This document shows, in pieces, positions 1-10,233 of a stretch of 64,000 bases of DNA. Origin of the DNA: Gammaproteobacteria bacterium (GTDB lineage: Bacteria > Pseudomonadota > Gammaproteobacteria > Pseudomonadales > Pseudohongiellaceae); contig BPDI01000007.1 of NCBI GenBank assembly GCA_019654215.1, positions 35,206 to 99,205 on the forward strand, in the 5' to 3' direction. How positions within the stretch are numbered: position 1 is the stretch's first letter; every line of letters starts with the position of its first letter. Below the pieces are notes generated by a model. The model had not been told where the DNA came from and searched no databases. It saw nothing but the letters and a program-made list of their open reading frames with translations. A program made the translations under genes and the position numbers.

Positions 1-1935
1 CGGTTGTTTTATCGAGTGAATTGCCAGCGAAAAGCGCAACTGCACGAGCTACATCTTTCGAACTCACTTCAGTTTTCAATACGTTTGAGGTCTTGTATTC
101 CTCGACACTCATCCCGTAATTTTCTGCTCTGGAAGCTAAGACTTCATCAGTCCAGAGTGCCGTATCATAAACTGCATTCGGATGCAGAGCATTTACGCGA
201 ATACCGTCTGCTCCAAGCTCTAGCGCTGCAACCCTGGCCATCTGGGTTAATCCTGCTTTCGCCGATGAATACGCTGCTGCTCCCTTTCCCGGCGCGGGTA
301 CATTCTTAGAAGCAACGATAACCACTGCAGGATCGAAGCCTTCTTTTAGAAAAGGAAGACTCGCGCGCATGATGCGCATGTGAGAACTGAGATTTAACTC
401 GAGGGATTTCTCCCAGTTCGAATCGTCCATGGCCTCGATATTCTGGCTCTCAGGAAAATTTCCCGCATTGCTCACTAAAATATCGATTCCACCAAAAAAT
501 TGAATCCCCGCCAGGAGCGCTGCTTCGATTTCTTCTGGATTGGTCACATCACAACGCACAGACAGCACCATTGGATTATCGAATTTGCTTGTAAGTTGTT
601 CATCAATGTCCAGAGCAATAACCACCGCACCCAGAGAAACTAATTCGTTTACACAGGCCTCTCCGATACCTGACGCTGCGCCCGTTACAACTGCTATCTT
701 CCCTTCAAATTCTGCACGGGTGGCACCGGATTTTAGTTTCGCCTGTTCCAGCTCCCAATATTCAACATCGAATAAATCTGAACGAGGCAATGTCTGCCAG
801 CCACCTAATGCCTCACCCTGTTGAATAGCACGAATCGTGTGCTGTGTAATGTCACTGACAATTTCCAGGCGTTTTCGATTCCCCGCCAGATAAACATGCC
901 TTTGTTCTTCCACACGCCATATCTAGGCATAGTATCTAAACATTGGTGAGCATCTGTTGCGTGTTCCTGAAAGTATTCTCGATAAGTATTCTCAAACTTT
1001 ACCAGCTCCGCAGCCGGCTCTGCATCAAATACGGCGGCAAATGCTTTGGCATGAATAGTGTGATCTGGTGTTAGTGGTCCGCAGGTTGCCAGGTCCGCCA
1101 CATTATTAAGGGAAGCAAACCCCGTTGCTTCCTGTGTAGTATCCAGACGAACCAGAACGGGATTTCCAAATAATTTTCCCGCCGCTCGTCTCAGCTTCAC
1201 AATTTGCAAGCAGTCGTCTCCATCTATATTGCTTTCCGCATGAGCGACAGTATTGGTATCAGTATTACTGGTAATAAAATCTTCCGCCTTGGCGACAAGC
1301 TTGATCATGTTGTCATAGCTGATCTTTGCATCTTCATGGAAGGTAAAAATGCCGTGATGTAAAAGTACGATTCCTTTCAGAGTGGACCAATCCAAATCGC
1401 GGGTCGCTTCTGCTACCTGCCGTGCCAAAATAAAGCCGGGCATGATGTAGGGAAGTATAAGTACTTCATCCCCATAAATTTGTTTTAAGTGCTCGTCACC
1501 GTTTGGTGTATTGCTGATAGTTACCACTGCATCAGCGTGGCTGTGGTCAACATATTTATGCGGAATCAATGCATGAAGAATGGCCTCAACCGAAGGCGTC
1601 GGACCTTGAGGATCTAATAAAGCCAGTCGCAACTGGCGCATCATTTCACTGTCACTGAGTGACTTCAGATCACCCAATCGCAATAAATAGTCAAGTCGAA
1701 CCGGTGGAAATCCAGCCGCTTCGATTGTCCGTAGATCCCAACCAGAGCCTTTAACAAACAGAACCTTTTCTTCTTCACCGAATACAGTTTCTGCAGTTCC
1801 TTTAACTGAAGTATTACCTCCACCGTGAAGCACCAGATCTTCTTCTTCGCCAAGCAAGTTCGAAGTAAATACACGCATGGCGACTTCATCATCACCTATT
1901 TCTTCTAATCTGCTTTTGTCCCAACGGTTTCTCAT
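1..1935 (-). CDS. Bifunctional aldolase / short-chain dehydrogenase (RhaD-like), cut by window edge, one frameshift
   Basis: Cytoplasmic two-domain enzyme. The N-terminal half (about residues 20-230) is a class II aldolase/adducin domain, with LHGGGNTSVK near the start and HSHADAV and LLHHGIF segments supplying metal-ligand histidines. The C-terminal half, in another frame from about position 895 down to 1, is a short-chain dehydrogenase with VVTGAASGIGEA for NAD binding and a YSSAKAG (YxxxK) active site. Proteins of this build act on sugar phosphates such as rhamnulose-1-phosphate; the substrate here is unknown. The frameshift lies at about 893-905, around KNKGMF/YLAGNRKR. The protein should be about 680-700 residues, and only the last 10-15 or so are lost off the left edge. 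The start at 1935 is the first Met before a conserved-looking N-terminus, but its ribosome site is weak. Confidence 0.88.
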
Positions 1936-1971
1936 GGATCTATAGTTCTAAATTTTCTTTAGAATACAAAC

Positions 1972-2004
1972 AAAAAACGCATCTTCAAAGAAGATGCGTT
2001 TTTC
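1972..2004. terminator. Bidirectional rho-independent terminator
   Basis: A perfect 14-bp stem (1973-1986 with 1990-2003) has a 3-base AAA loop, an A-run on the left and a T-run on the right. It can therefore terminate in either direction. It sits between the exbD-like gene (ends 2027) and the start of the aldolase gene (1935), so it most likely ends exbD transcription. Confidence 0.88.
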
Positions 2005-2026
2005 TTAAATTTGAGTACTTCTAGAA

Positions 2027-2449
2027 TTAGTTAGGTTCAACAATCGAGATGTTTGCCATTCCAGCTTGTCGGGCTGCGTCCATAATCATTACCAAAGTAG
2101 ATACATCGGAAGAATTATCAGGCTGGATAATTACAGAAGCCGCTGGATTTTCTGCTTTCAATTGGTCGATATTAGAACGAATCTGCGTCTCAATAATTGG
2201 ACGTGGATTACCGTTCAAAATAATTTCGTTATTAGGGCCAATCTCGAACAGAATGTTTCGCGGCTCATCATCCTCTGGAGGTGGAGGGTTATCATTATTG
2301 TTATCACTACTTGCTGCACTAATTGCAGTTTCTGATAGAAAGGTAGCGGTCACAACGAAGAAAATTAGGAGAATAAACACCACATCAAGCATGGGTGTTA
2401 AATCAATCTTGGCATCATCTGCCGATTTGCGACCAGCGATCTTTTTCAT
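2027..2449 (-). CDS. ExbD/TolR-family biopolymer transport protein (orphan)
   Basis: Small inner-membrane protein of 140 residues in the ExbD/TolR family, which couples the proton-motive force to TonB- or Tol-type envelope machines together with an ExbB/TolQ channel. A short cytoplasmic head is followed by IDLTPMLDVVFILLIFFVV (about residues 16-36). This is the conserved single transmembrane helix with the proton-carrying Asp in the LD position. The rest is periplasmic, ending in a fold with VIIQPDNSSDVSTLV. Between helix and fold is an unusual Asn/Asp/Pro-rich linker (about residues 47-64). No exbB/tolQ or tonB gene lies next to it. An AGGAC ribosome site precedes the ATG at 2449. Confidence 0.87.
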   Translation of the reverse strand: MKKIAGRKSADDAKIDLTPMLDVVFILLIFFVVTATFLSETAISAASSDNNNDNPPPPEDDEPRNILFEIGPNNEIILNGNPRPIIETQIRSNIDQLKAENPAASVIIQPDNSSDVSTLVMIMDAARQAGMANISIVEPN

Positions 2450-2605
2450 TTTTCTGTCCTGCCTGCCCTGCTTTCAACAGCTTACATAGATAAGCGAGAG
2501 TATATCAGCGACATAGCCAGAAGCAACTCCGCCTCTAAGGTCTTGTCGATCCTACGAAAATATCAAGTAAAGCCAATGACTTACTTGTATTCTCTTCAAA
2601 ATTTA

Positions 2606-2622
2606 CCCACATTATTTGTGGG
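2606..2622 (-). terminator. Weak terminator-like hairpin after the tetR-like gene
   Basis: CCCACA pairs with TGTGGG around a 5-base loop. On the minus strand it starts a few bases after the regulator's stop and is followed by TAAATTTT. The stem is short and the T-tract interrupted, so termination is only possible. The rest of 2450-2605 shows no other clear signal. Confidence 0.4.
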
Positions 2623-2628
2623 AAGGTG

Positions 2629-3217
2629 TTACTTTTTTAATGTATTTACGCTGTGCTTAATAAGCTCTTTTAGCTGCTTGGCATTCTTACCATCTCGGGA
2701 ATTTACCCGTAAACCGTGAAGGGTATTCATGAGTACGTCTGCCGCGAATTCAACGCTAACTCCTTTTCTTAGTTTACCTTTGGATTGCGCTTCTTTTAAT
2801 CGAGCAACAATCGCTTTACGAATTGAACTTAGAGCTCCGCGCACAACTTTTTTCATGTTTTTGTCATAGTTAATACTTTCACAAAGAGAATTAACCAATA
2901 GACAACCCATGGAACGATGTTTGTTTGAAACATTTAGAATAGCTTCATCGAAATAAGCATTGACAGAATCCCAGGCATTCAGCTTAGGATTCTTTAATGA
3001 GCTTTTTAATTTGTCTGTCAACAATCTTATTATATTGATCTACACAAGACTTAAAGAATGTGTCTTTATCGCCAAAAGAATTATAGAGAGTACCTCTATT
3101 AATTCCTGTGCAATCTAAAAGCTTTTGGACCGAACTCGCTTCGTACCCTTCTCGCCAAAACTGCTCCATTGCGTTAGTTAATACTTTGTTTTCATCGAAT
3201 TCGACTGGTCTTGCCAT
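2629..3217 (-). CDS. TetR/AcrR-family transcriptional regulator, one frameshift
   Basis: Cytoplasmic DNA-binding repressor of about 195 residues. The N-terminal part has the classic TetR helix-turn-helix: SVQKLLDCTGINRGTLYNSF followed by GDKDTFF (about residues 28-54). The C-terminal ligand-binding half (SMGCLLVNSLCE through the ADVLMNTLHGLRV segment) lies in another frame. The break is at about 2985-3010, near QIKKLIKE/KNPKLNAW. SMGCLL(V)N is typical of the subgroup that senses electrophiles or small organics, but the ligand cannot be told. It is transcribed away from the DUF445 gene's terminator, and no obvious target gene is adjacent. Confidence 0.88.
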
Positions 3218-3517
3218 AACATTTACTCAGATTTATCTATACAAAAAATTAAAATACTTACGATTTGTGAATAAAGAAACGGCATCCTTGTGTGCCGTTT
3301 CAAACTCTCCAGATTTTGAGAGCGCGCTATTGTATTACAGTCATTTTCGATTTACATCAGCCCTTACCAGAAATTATTTAGATATTTTGAACAAAGTTAA
3401 GAAATTCGAAAATTCATTTCGATTAGTTTGTAGAAAAATTAAAGTGCGCCGAATAGGGGAACCAAAATTGAATGGAGGTTCAATTATCCAATTTTGAATT
3501 GGTTGATTTTTAACCAA
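3218..3517. other. Intergenic stretch, tetR-like promoter side / end of DUF445 operon
   Basis: About 300 bases without a gene. It is AT-rich and holds the terminator described at 3277-3300 and, at 3497-3519, an 8-bp inverted repeat (AATTGGTT/AACCAATT, 7-base loop) that overlaps the DUF445 stop codon. The regulator's promoter must lie here on the minus strand, but I see no convincing -35/-10 pair. Confidence 0.5.
3277..3300 (-). terminator. Terminator of the DUF445-side operon
   Basis: AAACGGCA pairs with TGCCGTTT across an 8-base loop. On the minus strand the stem is followed by TTTCTTTATT, giving a T-rich tail. It lies downstream of the DUF445 gene (stop at 3518), so it is the likely end of that minus-strand transcript. 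Confidence 0.6.
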
Positions 3518-4251
3518 TTACAAATTAGAGATGATGGTGACTGTTAAACCTATCAATCCACCAAGGAAACATCCCCACACTACTAGCCATCCAAGATGTT
3601 TACGGATCATCCCCTTGGATGATCTCTTTAAACCATCTGAGGAGTCATCTGATCCAGGCGATGATCGATTAGTTCAGCCACTTTATTGCGAATCGCTTCA
3701 TCATCCAGTGCATTTTTCAGAGCATCCTGAATCTGACCCTGTAATCCAGATTTAGCGAACTGTTCCTGGAAATAATCACGCATCTTTTCTACGAAAGGAG
3801 ATTTCAAAGGGTTGAGCGCGTCACGTCCACCAACCATGTTTAACATGCTACTGAATGAAGAAGACATGATCACATCTAGAAGAGATTCGAACGCCGCATC
3901 GAGATCCAAGTCATCGAGGGCCCTTGTTTCAAGGAAGCGCGGATTTTTTTGGGAAACGTATCGCCTGCGCCATGGAAAAATTCTTCGAGGTCAGCACTAT
4001 TAAAAAACTGGTCCATGATCAGTTTGCGAATTCCCACTTTGAACTCCTCAAAGCGCATGGGTATTACCCCAGAACCATAAAGACCCGGCACCCGCTCAAA
4101 GAGCATGTGGACGGCTATCCAGTTCGTAATCCCTCCGGATAAGGGGAAAGAGACCAGAGTTTAAAATGTATATCTGGTAGGGATCAGGAACGGTAAATCC
4201 AATCAGAATCAAGACGGCGGCAAATAAATTGCTTACGAGACTCTTATTAAT
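3518..4251 (-). CDS. DUF445 family membrane protein, at least three frameshifts
   Basis: Integral membrane protein of unknown function. Pieced together from three frames it runs: N-terminal hydrophobic segment (SLVSNLFAAVLILIGF); the DUF445 signature ITNWIAVHMLFERV with GSGVIPMRFEEFKVGIRKL; a long amphipathic, probably helical middle (FVEKMRDYFQEQFAKSGLQ, DEAIRNKVAELIDHRLDQM); and a C-terminal membrane helix (LGWLVVWGCFLGGLIGLTV) ending at 3518. Breaks lie near 4135, near 3900-3920 and at the TTTAAA at about 3630. No ATG is visible at the N-terminus. ATT at 4251 follows a CAGGAG ribosome site, but an erroneous base in the start codon is just as likely. It follows the nitrilase gene by about 60 bases and may share its transcript. 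Confidence 0.75.
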
Positions 4252-4314
4252 AGTATTACTCCTGAGGAATCCTGCAACGCCGCATCATAAATGATGCACT
4301 TGCAGACGGGCAAG

Positions 4315-5148
4315 CTATAGGCGGAGTTGTTCTGAAATGGGCATGCGTTCGCGGATTTTTCGGAGGTATTCTAAGGGCTATCTCAGCCAGTGCTATACCT
4401 TCACCCTTCTCAACACTATCTAGGATGGACCCCCATGGATCGATGATCAACCCTGTGTCCCCAGGTTTCCCGTTTATCATTGTGCTTACCACCCTGAGCA
4501 GCAGCCACGATGTAACACTGATTTTCAATTGCCCTTGCCCTTAACAGAGTTTCCCAATGAGCATTGCCGGTAACTGCAGTAAACGCGGAAGGAATCGTAA
4601 CGATTTCCGCTCCTCTTTTAAAAAACTCACGATACAGTTCGGGAAATCGCAAGTCATAGCACACACTCAAACCGAGATGCCCTATTTCTGTTTTAGCGTG
4701 ACGATTTCATCACCAGGCTCATAGCTGGTGATTCAGAATAGCTAGCCTGTTTGTCTGCCACTTTCACATCGAACAAATGCATCTTGTCATAACGAGCAAT
4801 TTGCTGACCGTCGCTATCGAAAACCAGGCATGCAGCTCTTACTCGAGTGTCTTCTATCAAATGATCAGCATCAGAAAAAGTTGTATTGGGTCGCGTTAGC
4901 AAAGGAATTGTGCCGCCAAAAGAATTAATCCATATTTTTTGGCTTGAGCAGAAAGGAATCCCTGAATCTTACCTTCCCCTTCGCTTCACCAAACCATGCA
5001 TAGGTCCACCTTCAGACCGCAAATACTTCAGGTAATGAAACCATTTTTGCTTGCTTAGCGCTTGTGCTATGAGCCTTTCTGCGGCGGCAAGATTTGCATC
5101 TACTTTTCCCAGTAGAAACCATCTGGCCGCTGCGACTACATGTTTCAT
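4315..5148 (-). CDS. Carbon-nitrogen hydrolase (nitrilase superfamily), several frameshifts
   Basis: Cytoplasmic amidase of the nitrilase superfamily, about 278 residues. The Glu-Lys-Cys triad can be located: Glu in [10 protein letters not shown], Lys in [10 protein letters not shown], Cys in [10 protein letters not shown]. Further family segments are [15 protein letters not shown] and [11 protein letters not shown]. It resembles the Nit/omega-amidase type, which cleans up deaminated glutamine or glutathione. A gene of this family usually follows yhdP in Pseudomonas-like genomes, but here 6.6 kb of other genes intervene. At least four single-base breaks (about 5090, 4960, 4700, 4450-4480, 4380) scramble the frame. 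Because every catalytic residue is intact, sequence error is likelier than decay. ATG at 5148 overlaps the preceding gene's stop as ATGA. Confidence 0.82.
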
Positions 5149-7199
5149 TTAAACTTACTGAGGGGGCCGCAAAGCCACTTCCGCTGCAAACGAATATAGT
5201 GACGAAGTGATTCTAATTGTTCTCGGTTAAATCTCTGTAGATTGGCATTCCATTGTCAGACAGTGCACCTTTCCCTAACAACGTTCTCGAAGCTTCTCTT
5301 AAAAGAGGAACACCTGAAGCTCTCAAATCGGAGCGATACCTGCAGCAATTGCACCACCACCGTGCACATCTGCAAGTGCCATTAAATTCCCCCGCCTTCA
5401 ACTGCTAAATCTTGATTCACTATAAAGTCAGATGAAGGCAATGGCTGTGGAACTAACGGCGGAGTTGCTTGGAAAACTGCGGTTCCATTCAGAGAAAAGG
5501 CAACAGGGGGCGTTCCTGAGCCCATAAGACCAACCATGTTCTGCCGCTTAGTCCGCCGAGAGCTGCCATTGAACCCCCCAACCCACAAGCAAGGCAAAGT
5601 ATTGTTTGCCATCAATCGCATAAGTGATCGGAGGGCAGAGATCCTAACCCAAGATCTAATCCCAAAGCTCTTCCCCAGTTTCAGCGTCGTAGGCAATCAA
5701 ATGGCCTCTGCTCTACCTTGAAATATAGATTGTTGCTGTGGTAAGGTTCCGCATTCCAGATATCATCCGCCAACACTTCCCACACCTGTTCCTGACGCAC
5801 TGGATCCCAGGCTTGCAGTGAAGCTGGTGCATCGTCACGGGTACCGCCACCAGGCCTGGAATTTACACCAGTATTAAGTCGCCATTGTCCTTTCAAAGTT
5901 TTCGATATCAATACCTTATCACCTATAAGTAGAAGAATGAATCGATGGAATTAAGCAAGGCCCGTGTTGGGGTTAAAAGACATGGCATGCCAAACTTGTG
6001 CGCCAACTGGTCCAGGCGAAATTCTTATAGCCGAAGTTTCTAACGCACTCCAGGAACTCTACGGGCTAGCCGTATCAAGATCGTAATGAGAGGCCCAAGT
6101 AAATTCGTAATTTTTTCTGCGGGTAGCAACTCACCGTTTTTCGATTTATGACTAAAAGAAACCATTCTTCGGTGCCTGCATTAAGGCTTAATGGTTCACC
6201 ATGATAACAAGTCAGCCAGGACTATGTCCATATTGGAGTTGTAGTCCCAAGTTTCCCCTGGGTGTTCTGGTGATGCCAAAGGTATGCGCCGGTATCAGGA
6301 TCAAGTGCAACATAGAATCAGAAACAGGGTTTTCACCCCGCTAGGACTCGAATCTTTCTATTCCATGGAGAACCTTACCGGTTCCTATATATAGCTGCTC
6401 CAATTCTGCGTCATAGGTCCAACCTGCCAGGAATTGCCACCACCGCCGTGACGCCACCATTCGCCGGTCCAGGTTTCCGCTGCCATCTCCCTGCATCATC
6501 TTCAAAGCCATCAGCAGGATTTCCGGGGAAAAATCCAGAATCGCCAGGCCTGGTCACCGGTTTCTGCATCATAGGCAGAGACATAACCCGTTCGGTCCTT
6601 TTCTGTTCCACCATTGCCAATTAAGACCTTCCCCTTTTAAAAGGGTTTTGGGCCCCGGGGATATACATAGCTAATGCTGGATCGATAGTCTGAGTGCTCC
6701 AAGCTGCTCACCCGACTCCCGATTAAACCAATTAATCTGCCGTCCCAGGTTGCAACAAATACTTATCTTCCCAGATAGCAATTCCGCGACTGTTATCCCA
6801 TCCTGCGCGCATGCGTTCTGGGCCACCTGGCCAACTTTAGGATTAAATGACCAAAGCTCTTCCCCGGAAGTGGCATCCACGCTCTTACAAATTCAAGCTT
6901 GCAACAAAGTAAATAACACCATCTACAACTAACGGTGTAGACACCAGGCTACGACTGTTAGGAATAGGGAAGTACCAATCTGGTTGTAAGGCGCCCACAT
7001 TTTCTTTAGTGATATCAGTAAGGGGGCTAAACCGTTGTTCGCTGTGGGTACGCCCGTAGGAAAGCCAGTTGCCGTTTTGATTAATACTGGCCATAGCATC
7101 GTCGTTTTCAACTGTGTTCTGAGCAGACGTAAAAGATACGGATAAGAATCCAAAACCCATCAGAACTAGGACCTGATTTATTCGTTTCTTCATTTCCAT
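5145..7199 (-). CDS. PQQ-dependent alcohol dehydrogenase, heavily frameshifted
   Basis: Periplasmic quinoprotein that oxidises alcohols or aldehydes with pyrroloquinoline quinone. A signal peptide ([16 protein letters not shown]) is followed by propeller strands such as [46 protein letters not shown] and FNRESGEQL. Near the end are [28 protein letters not shown] and LESLRHYIR, the typical C-terminus of the methanol/ethanol dehydrogenase-type family. About 685 codons span the gene, full family length. At least eight frameshifts fall in it, the densest in the window. All parts are present in order, so it is either a badly read intact gene or a young pseudogene. I could not check the catalytic Asp through the breaks. 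It starts just after the cyclase gene. Confidence 0.75.
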
Positions 7200-7211
7200 T
7201 ACCCCTACTCC

Positions 7212-8189
7212 TCAGAATGTTGCGATAGGATTCATTGGTGATCCTGCGCCGCCATCGACAGGAATCGGTGAAGCTGTTAACAGAAACTCCCAACGATTTT
7301 GCCGCTCTGCTTCTTCAGCCACCGCTTCAAGATCGAGATTGTCAAAAAGACGCATTCCCAATGCGACAATAGTTAACTCATGCACTGGTAATAAATTACC
7401 TTCGACTAAAGAAGGGCTTACTTCATTGGCGTAATCACCGCCTAAGATAGCGACCCTCTTGATCGCAACCAGGGCACGACAGAAGCATGAATACCTGAGC
7501 TACCTGGGCCCGCACCCGCTGGCACTGCCCAACGACCGGTTCTTAAAAACAATACATCTCCAGGTTCAACCTGAATTCCGGCTTCACGTTCTGCCGCTTC
7601 GAGATCCTCTACATATATAGGAGTACCAGGAGCCAGATAATCAACACCATTCACGCGAGCAATATCGAGTAGCACACCACGCGTGAGAATGCCTTCTTTT
7701 ACACCAGCAATGTCTAAACGTTCACAGCCGTTTTCAGTAATCGTGTCTGCACCATAACCATTGTACATCTGACCATCTTTAAGCACGTGGCAAAGTGAGT
7801 CGAGATGGCTGTGGAGTAGACCATGATAAGAAAAAGTAACTCGCTCCATCGCAGCATGCACTGGAGCTTCAATTGTTGTGACTTCCGAATCGAAAGGGGG
7901 AGGATCACCCAGGCTATGATCAACCGTGTAATTATGTGCCAAAGACACCGAGACTCCCGGGTTGAACCAGTCTGGTAGCGGAAATTCGTTTATCAGCAGT
8001 AATCAGGTTTAGAGTGCCTAATTCGTCATCATCTCCCCAGCGCCCCCAATTCGAGAGCTCTTCCATCCATTGATCCACCTGCGCTGCGGTGACATCGCGA
8101 TCGGATTGAGCATGTAAGGCAAATGAACCAAAAAAGAACGATAGGAGCGTAACAACACCAAATTTCGCAAGATTTTTTATTACTTTCAT
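7212..8189 (-). CDS. Exported cyclase-family protein (kynurenine formamidase-like), two frameshifts
   Basis: Metal-dependent hydrolase of the cyclase/formamidase family, about 325 residues with an N-terminal signal peptide (VVTLLSFFFGSFALHAQ). Family marks are WGRWGDDDELGTLNLIT, which opens these proteins; LLHSHLDSLCHV, the metal-binding His/Asp cluster; a GVLLDIARVNGVDYL segment; and PGDVLFLRTGRW. The C-terminal VAILGGDYANEV and ASPIPVDGGAGSPMNPIATF lie in a third frame. Breaks are at about 7950 and about 7455. Relatives hydrolyse amides or lactones, and export makes a scavenging or catabolic role likely. It precedes the quinoprotein gene by 12 bases, so the two are probably co-transcribed. 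Upstream 8190-8319 separates it from the divergent membrane-protein genes and must hold both promoters. Confidence 0.83.
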
Positions 8190-8319
8190 TTTTGAATCTC
8201 CAATGGATCAATTCAGCATAATGCGAGCCAGAGGAGATGTCTATTTCGGTTTTGCCAGCAGGGTTTGTCCTAAGAGGGATCTGTGATACAAAGCGTAATC
8301 ATTTCCGCTTCGTTTTTGT

Positions 8320-8763
8320 ATGTTCTTAGAGTTAGAAAATACTGCAATCGCACTTTGGGTAGGCACATCTTTGTGGGCTTACCCTTTTCTGTTGAGTATT
8401 CATATTGTGGGATTAGCTATCGTAGTTGGGATTTTCTCGATGCGCGACTTGCGCTTACTCGGCGTATTCAGCTCCTTATCAATCAGCACCTTTAGTTATT
8501 TAAAAAATCTCGCTATCGCTGGTTTCGTTTTGAATGCCTTCTCGGGTGTACTTTTGTTTACTTCACAGGCATCTGTTTTTGTAACAAGCGTCCCATTCTT
8601 AACGAAGATTAGCGCCATACTAGTTGGAATGGTTCTAGCATTTGTTATTCAGAGTAAATTGACTAGCGAAGTCGATATTAAAACTAAACTACTAGCAGTT
8701 GTTTCTCTTGCTTGTTGGACAAGCGCAATTATTGCCGGTCGCTTAATCGCGTATATTTTTTAA
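8320..8763 (+). CDS. DUF6644-like membrane protein (first of pair)
   Basis: Very hydrophobic inner-membrane protein of 147 residues with four predicted helices. A short N-terminal FLELENTAIALWV is followed by FLLSIHIVGLAIVVGIFSM, a second and third helix (IAGFVLNAFSGVLLF, ISAILVGMVLAFVI), and a C-terminal helix ending SAIIAGRLIAYIF. The conserved His in the first helix, DLRLLG after it and GRLIAY at the end recur in the next gene, so the two are paralogues. The family has no established function. A heme- or quinone-linked role has to be inferred from the intramembrane His and the redox neighbours. The next gene begins 3 bases after its stop. Confidence 0.72.
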   Translation: MFLELENTAIALWVGTSLWAYPFLLSIHIVGLAIVVGIFSMRDLRLLGVFSSLSISTFSYLKNLAIAGFVLNAFSGVLLFTSQASVFVTSVPFLTKISAILVGMVLAFVIQSKLTSEVDIKTKLLAVVSLACWTSAIIAGRLIAYIF

Positions 8764-8765
8764 AT

Positions 8766-9254
8766 ATGTTAATAAGCTTTGCAGAATCAATCGTCGACAG
8801 TATGCTGACTCAGTGGATTCAGAGTACGTATTGGTTGTGGCCTGTTTTAGAAATTACTCACTTCATTGGCTTAACACTTTTATTAGGCGGGCTTATCGTA
8901 ATCGATTTACGCATGGCAGGATTCTTTCGCGCAATCGATCCTGCAGCTACACATAAACTTTTGCCAGCAGTCATTCTCGGGTTCACACTGAACCTGATCA
9001 CCGGAATCTTATTCTTCTACGGCGATCCAATGCGCTACTCAATCAATATAGGATTTCAGATAAAGATGGTACTGGTAATAATCGCTGGGCTTAATGCTGC
9101 TGTTTATCACTTCAAAGTTGATCCAATTCTTCAAACTATGGATCGCAATCTTGCATCACCTGCAATTGCAAAGCTTGTTGCGTTCACTTCCTTAGGCGCT
9201 TGGACAGGAGTACTTCTTTTAGGTAGGTTAATACCTTATGTAGGCACAGGTTAA
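8766..9254 (+). CDS. DUF6644-like membrane protein (second of pair)
   Basis: Paralogue of the preceding gene, 162 residues, four membrane helices. It shares the plan: VLEITHFIGLTLLLGGLIV with an intramembrane His, DLRMAGF after the helix, then AVILGFTLNLITGILFF, and a C-terminal TGVLLLGRLIPYVG. I place the start at the ATG at 8766, three bases after the upstream stop, because this gives tight coupling and an N-terminus matching the family. A longer reading from 8712 would overlap the previous gene. No rho-independent terminator follows on the plus strand. Function unknown. Confidence 0.74.
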   Translation: MLISFAESIVDSMLTQWIQSTYWLWPVLEITHFIGLTLLLGGLIVIDLRMAGFFRAIDPAATHKLLPAVILGFTLNLITGILFFYGDPMRYSINIGFQIKMVLVIIAGLNAAVYHFKVDPILQTMDRNLASPAIAKLVAFTSLGAWTGVLLLGRLIPYVGTG

Positions 9255-9425
9255 GCTTTGTGCATGCTTTCTAAATTTAATTACCTCTCCAACCGTTTAT
9301 ACTTCACCAATGTATCAATATAACTCTGATCCAGATGTTCGAACGCATTAGACAATCTACCAACAGCTGTAAAATTCAATCTATTCCTAAGCATTCATAG
9401 CTCTTTCTTGAAATTTTTTCTCCAC

Positions 9426-9450
9426 AAAAAAGCCACCCTTAGATGGCTTC
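9426..9450 (-). terminator. Rho-independent terminator of the DUF6152 operon
   Basis: On the minus strand AGCCA pairs with TGGCT across an 8-base loop and a T-run follows. It lies 21 bases beyond the stop of the secreted-protein gene at 9471, and ends the 10653-to-9471 transcript. Confidence 0.8.
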
Positions 9451-9470
9451 TTCATACCACACCTAATCAA

Positions 9471-10217
9471 CTAATCATACTTCGACGGAAAGAACTGCAC
9501 CGAAAGTCTTGACGCTTCAGGATCGCAATCATATGGCGCCAATCGGTATCCTTCCCCAGCTGGCAACCATCGAGTAGTGTATGAAACATCACCATTAAAA
9601 AACATTGGGTCTTCAACAGTAAGAGTTAAGCGCAACTCTTCACCTTCACGCCAGTATCTTTCTGTAATCACTTTTTGTGATGAGGAAGGAATACCGTTGT
9701 AGTCATCGAATCCAGCAATATCGAAAACAAAATGCGTGGTAGTCACATATAAAGAACCATCTTCATAGTAACCGCGAGAAAAACCCTGCAAACTGAAGTC
9801 GGTTGCAGTCGGCTCACGACCGTCCAGCCACACAGTTCTCAACTGATCGTCTTTCTCGTAACGAAACAGAACTCGATCAGGCCACTGGGTTAACTGCATA
9901 TGATATGGGTCATATTGAATGGCAGGTGAAGAGGCTGGTTGGCAATCATATTTTGGCGCCATAATTTCTTCCCATACTTCCTGGTAAGCACGGGCACGTG
10001 CATTCAAATCGGGAAAGTTATTCTCGCCCCAGGGTACAGTTTCGCCATTTACTGGTCGAACACGAGGTGTGCCATCCCAGATACCAGCTAAATCAGGAAT
10101 ATGACTATCTACTCCCTGCGCATTTAACTGTGGCATTAGTAATCCCATTACGAAAGCGAAACAGGCTGCCATTACTGCCAGAATTCTTACTGTTTTAATT
10201 GTAATTAGCTCTTTCAT
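9471..10217 (-). CDS. Secreted protein of unknown function
   Basis: Not recognised beyond its general type. The 248-residue protein has a signal peptide (ILAVMAACFAFVMGLLMP, cleaved near NAQG), so it acts in the periplasm or outside. The mature part opens IPDLAGIWDG, a pattern common in secreted marine-bacterial proteins found beside DUF6152 genes. It then shows many Trp/Tyr/Asp residues and beta-strand-like stretches (VLFRYEKDDQLRTVWLDGRE, YVTTTHFVFDIAGF, ELRLTLTVEDPMFFNG). A lipocalin- or beta-barrel-like binding protein is conceivable, but nothing proves it. Two Cys (YDCQP, YDCDP) could form a disulfide. It follows the DUF6152 gene by 16 bases and shares its terminator. Confidence 0.72.
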   Translation of the reverse strand: MKELITIKTVRILAVMAACFAFVMGLLMPQLNAQGVDSHIPDLAGIWDGTPRVRPVNGETVPWGENNFPDLNARARAYQEVWEEIMAPKYDCQPASSPAIQYDPYHMQLTQWPDRVLFRYEKDDQLRTVWLDGREPTATDFSLQGFSRGYYEDGSLYVTTTHFVFDIAGFDDYNGIPSSSQKVITERYWREGEELRLTLTVEDPMFFNGDVSYTTRWLPAGEGYRLAPYDCDPEASRLSVQFFPSKYD

Positions 10218-10233
10218 TGATAATCCCTACTCC

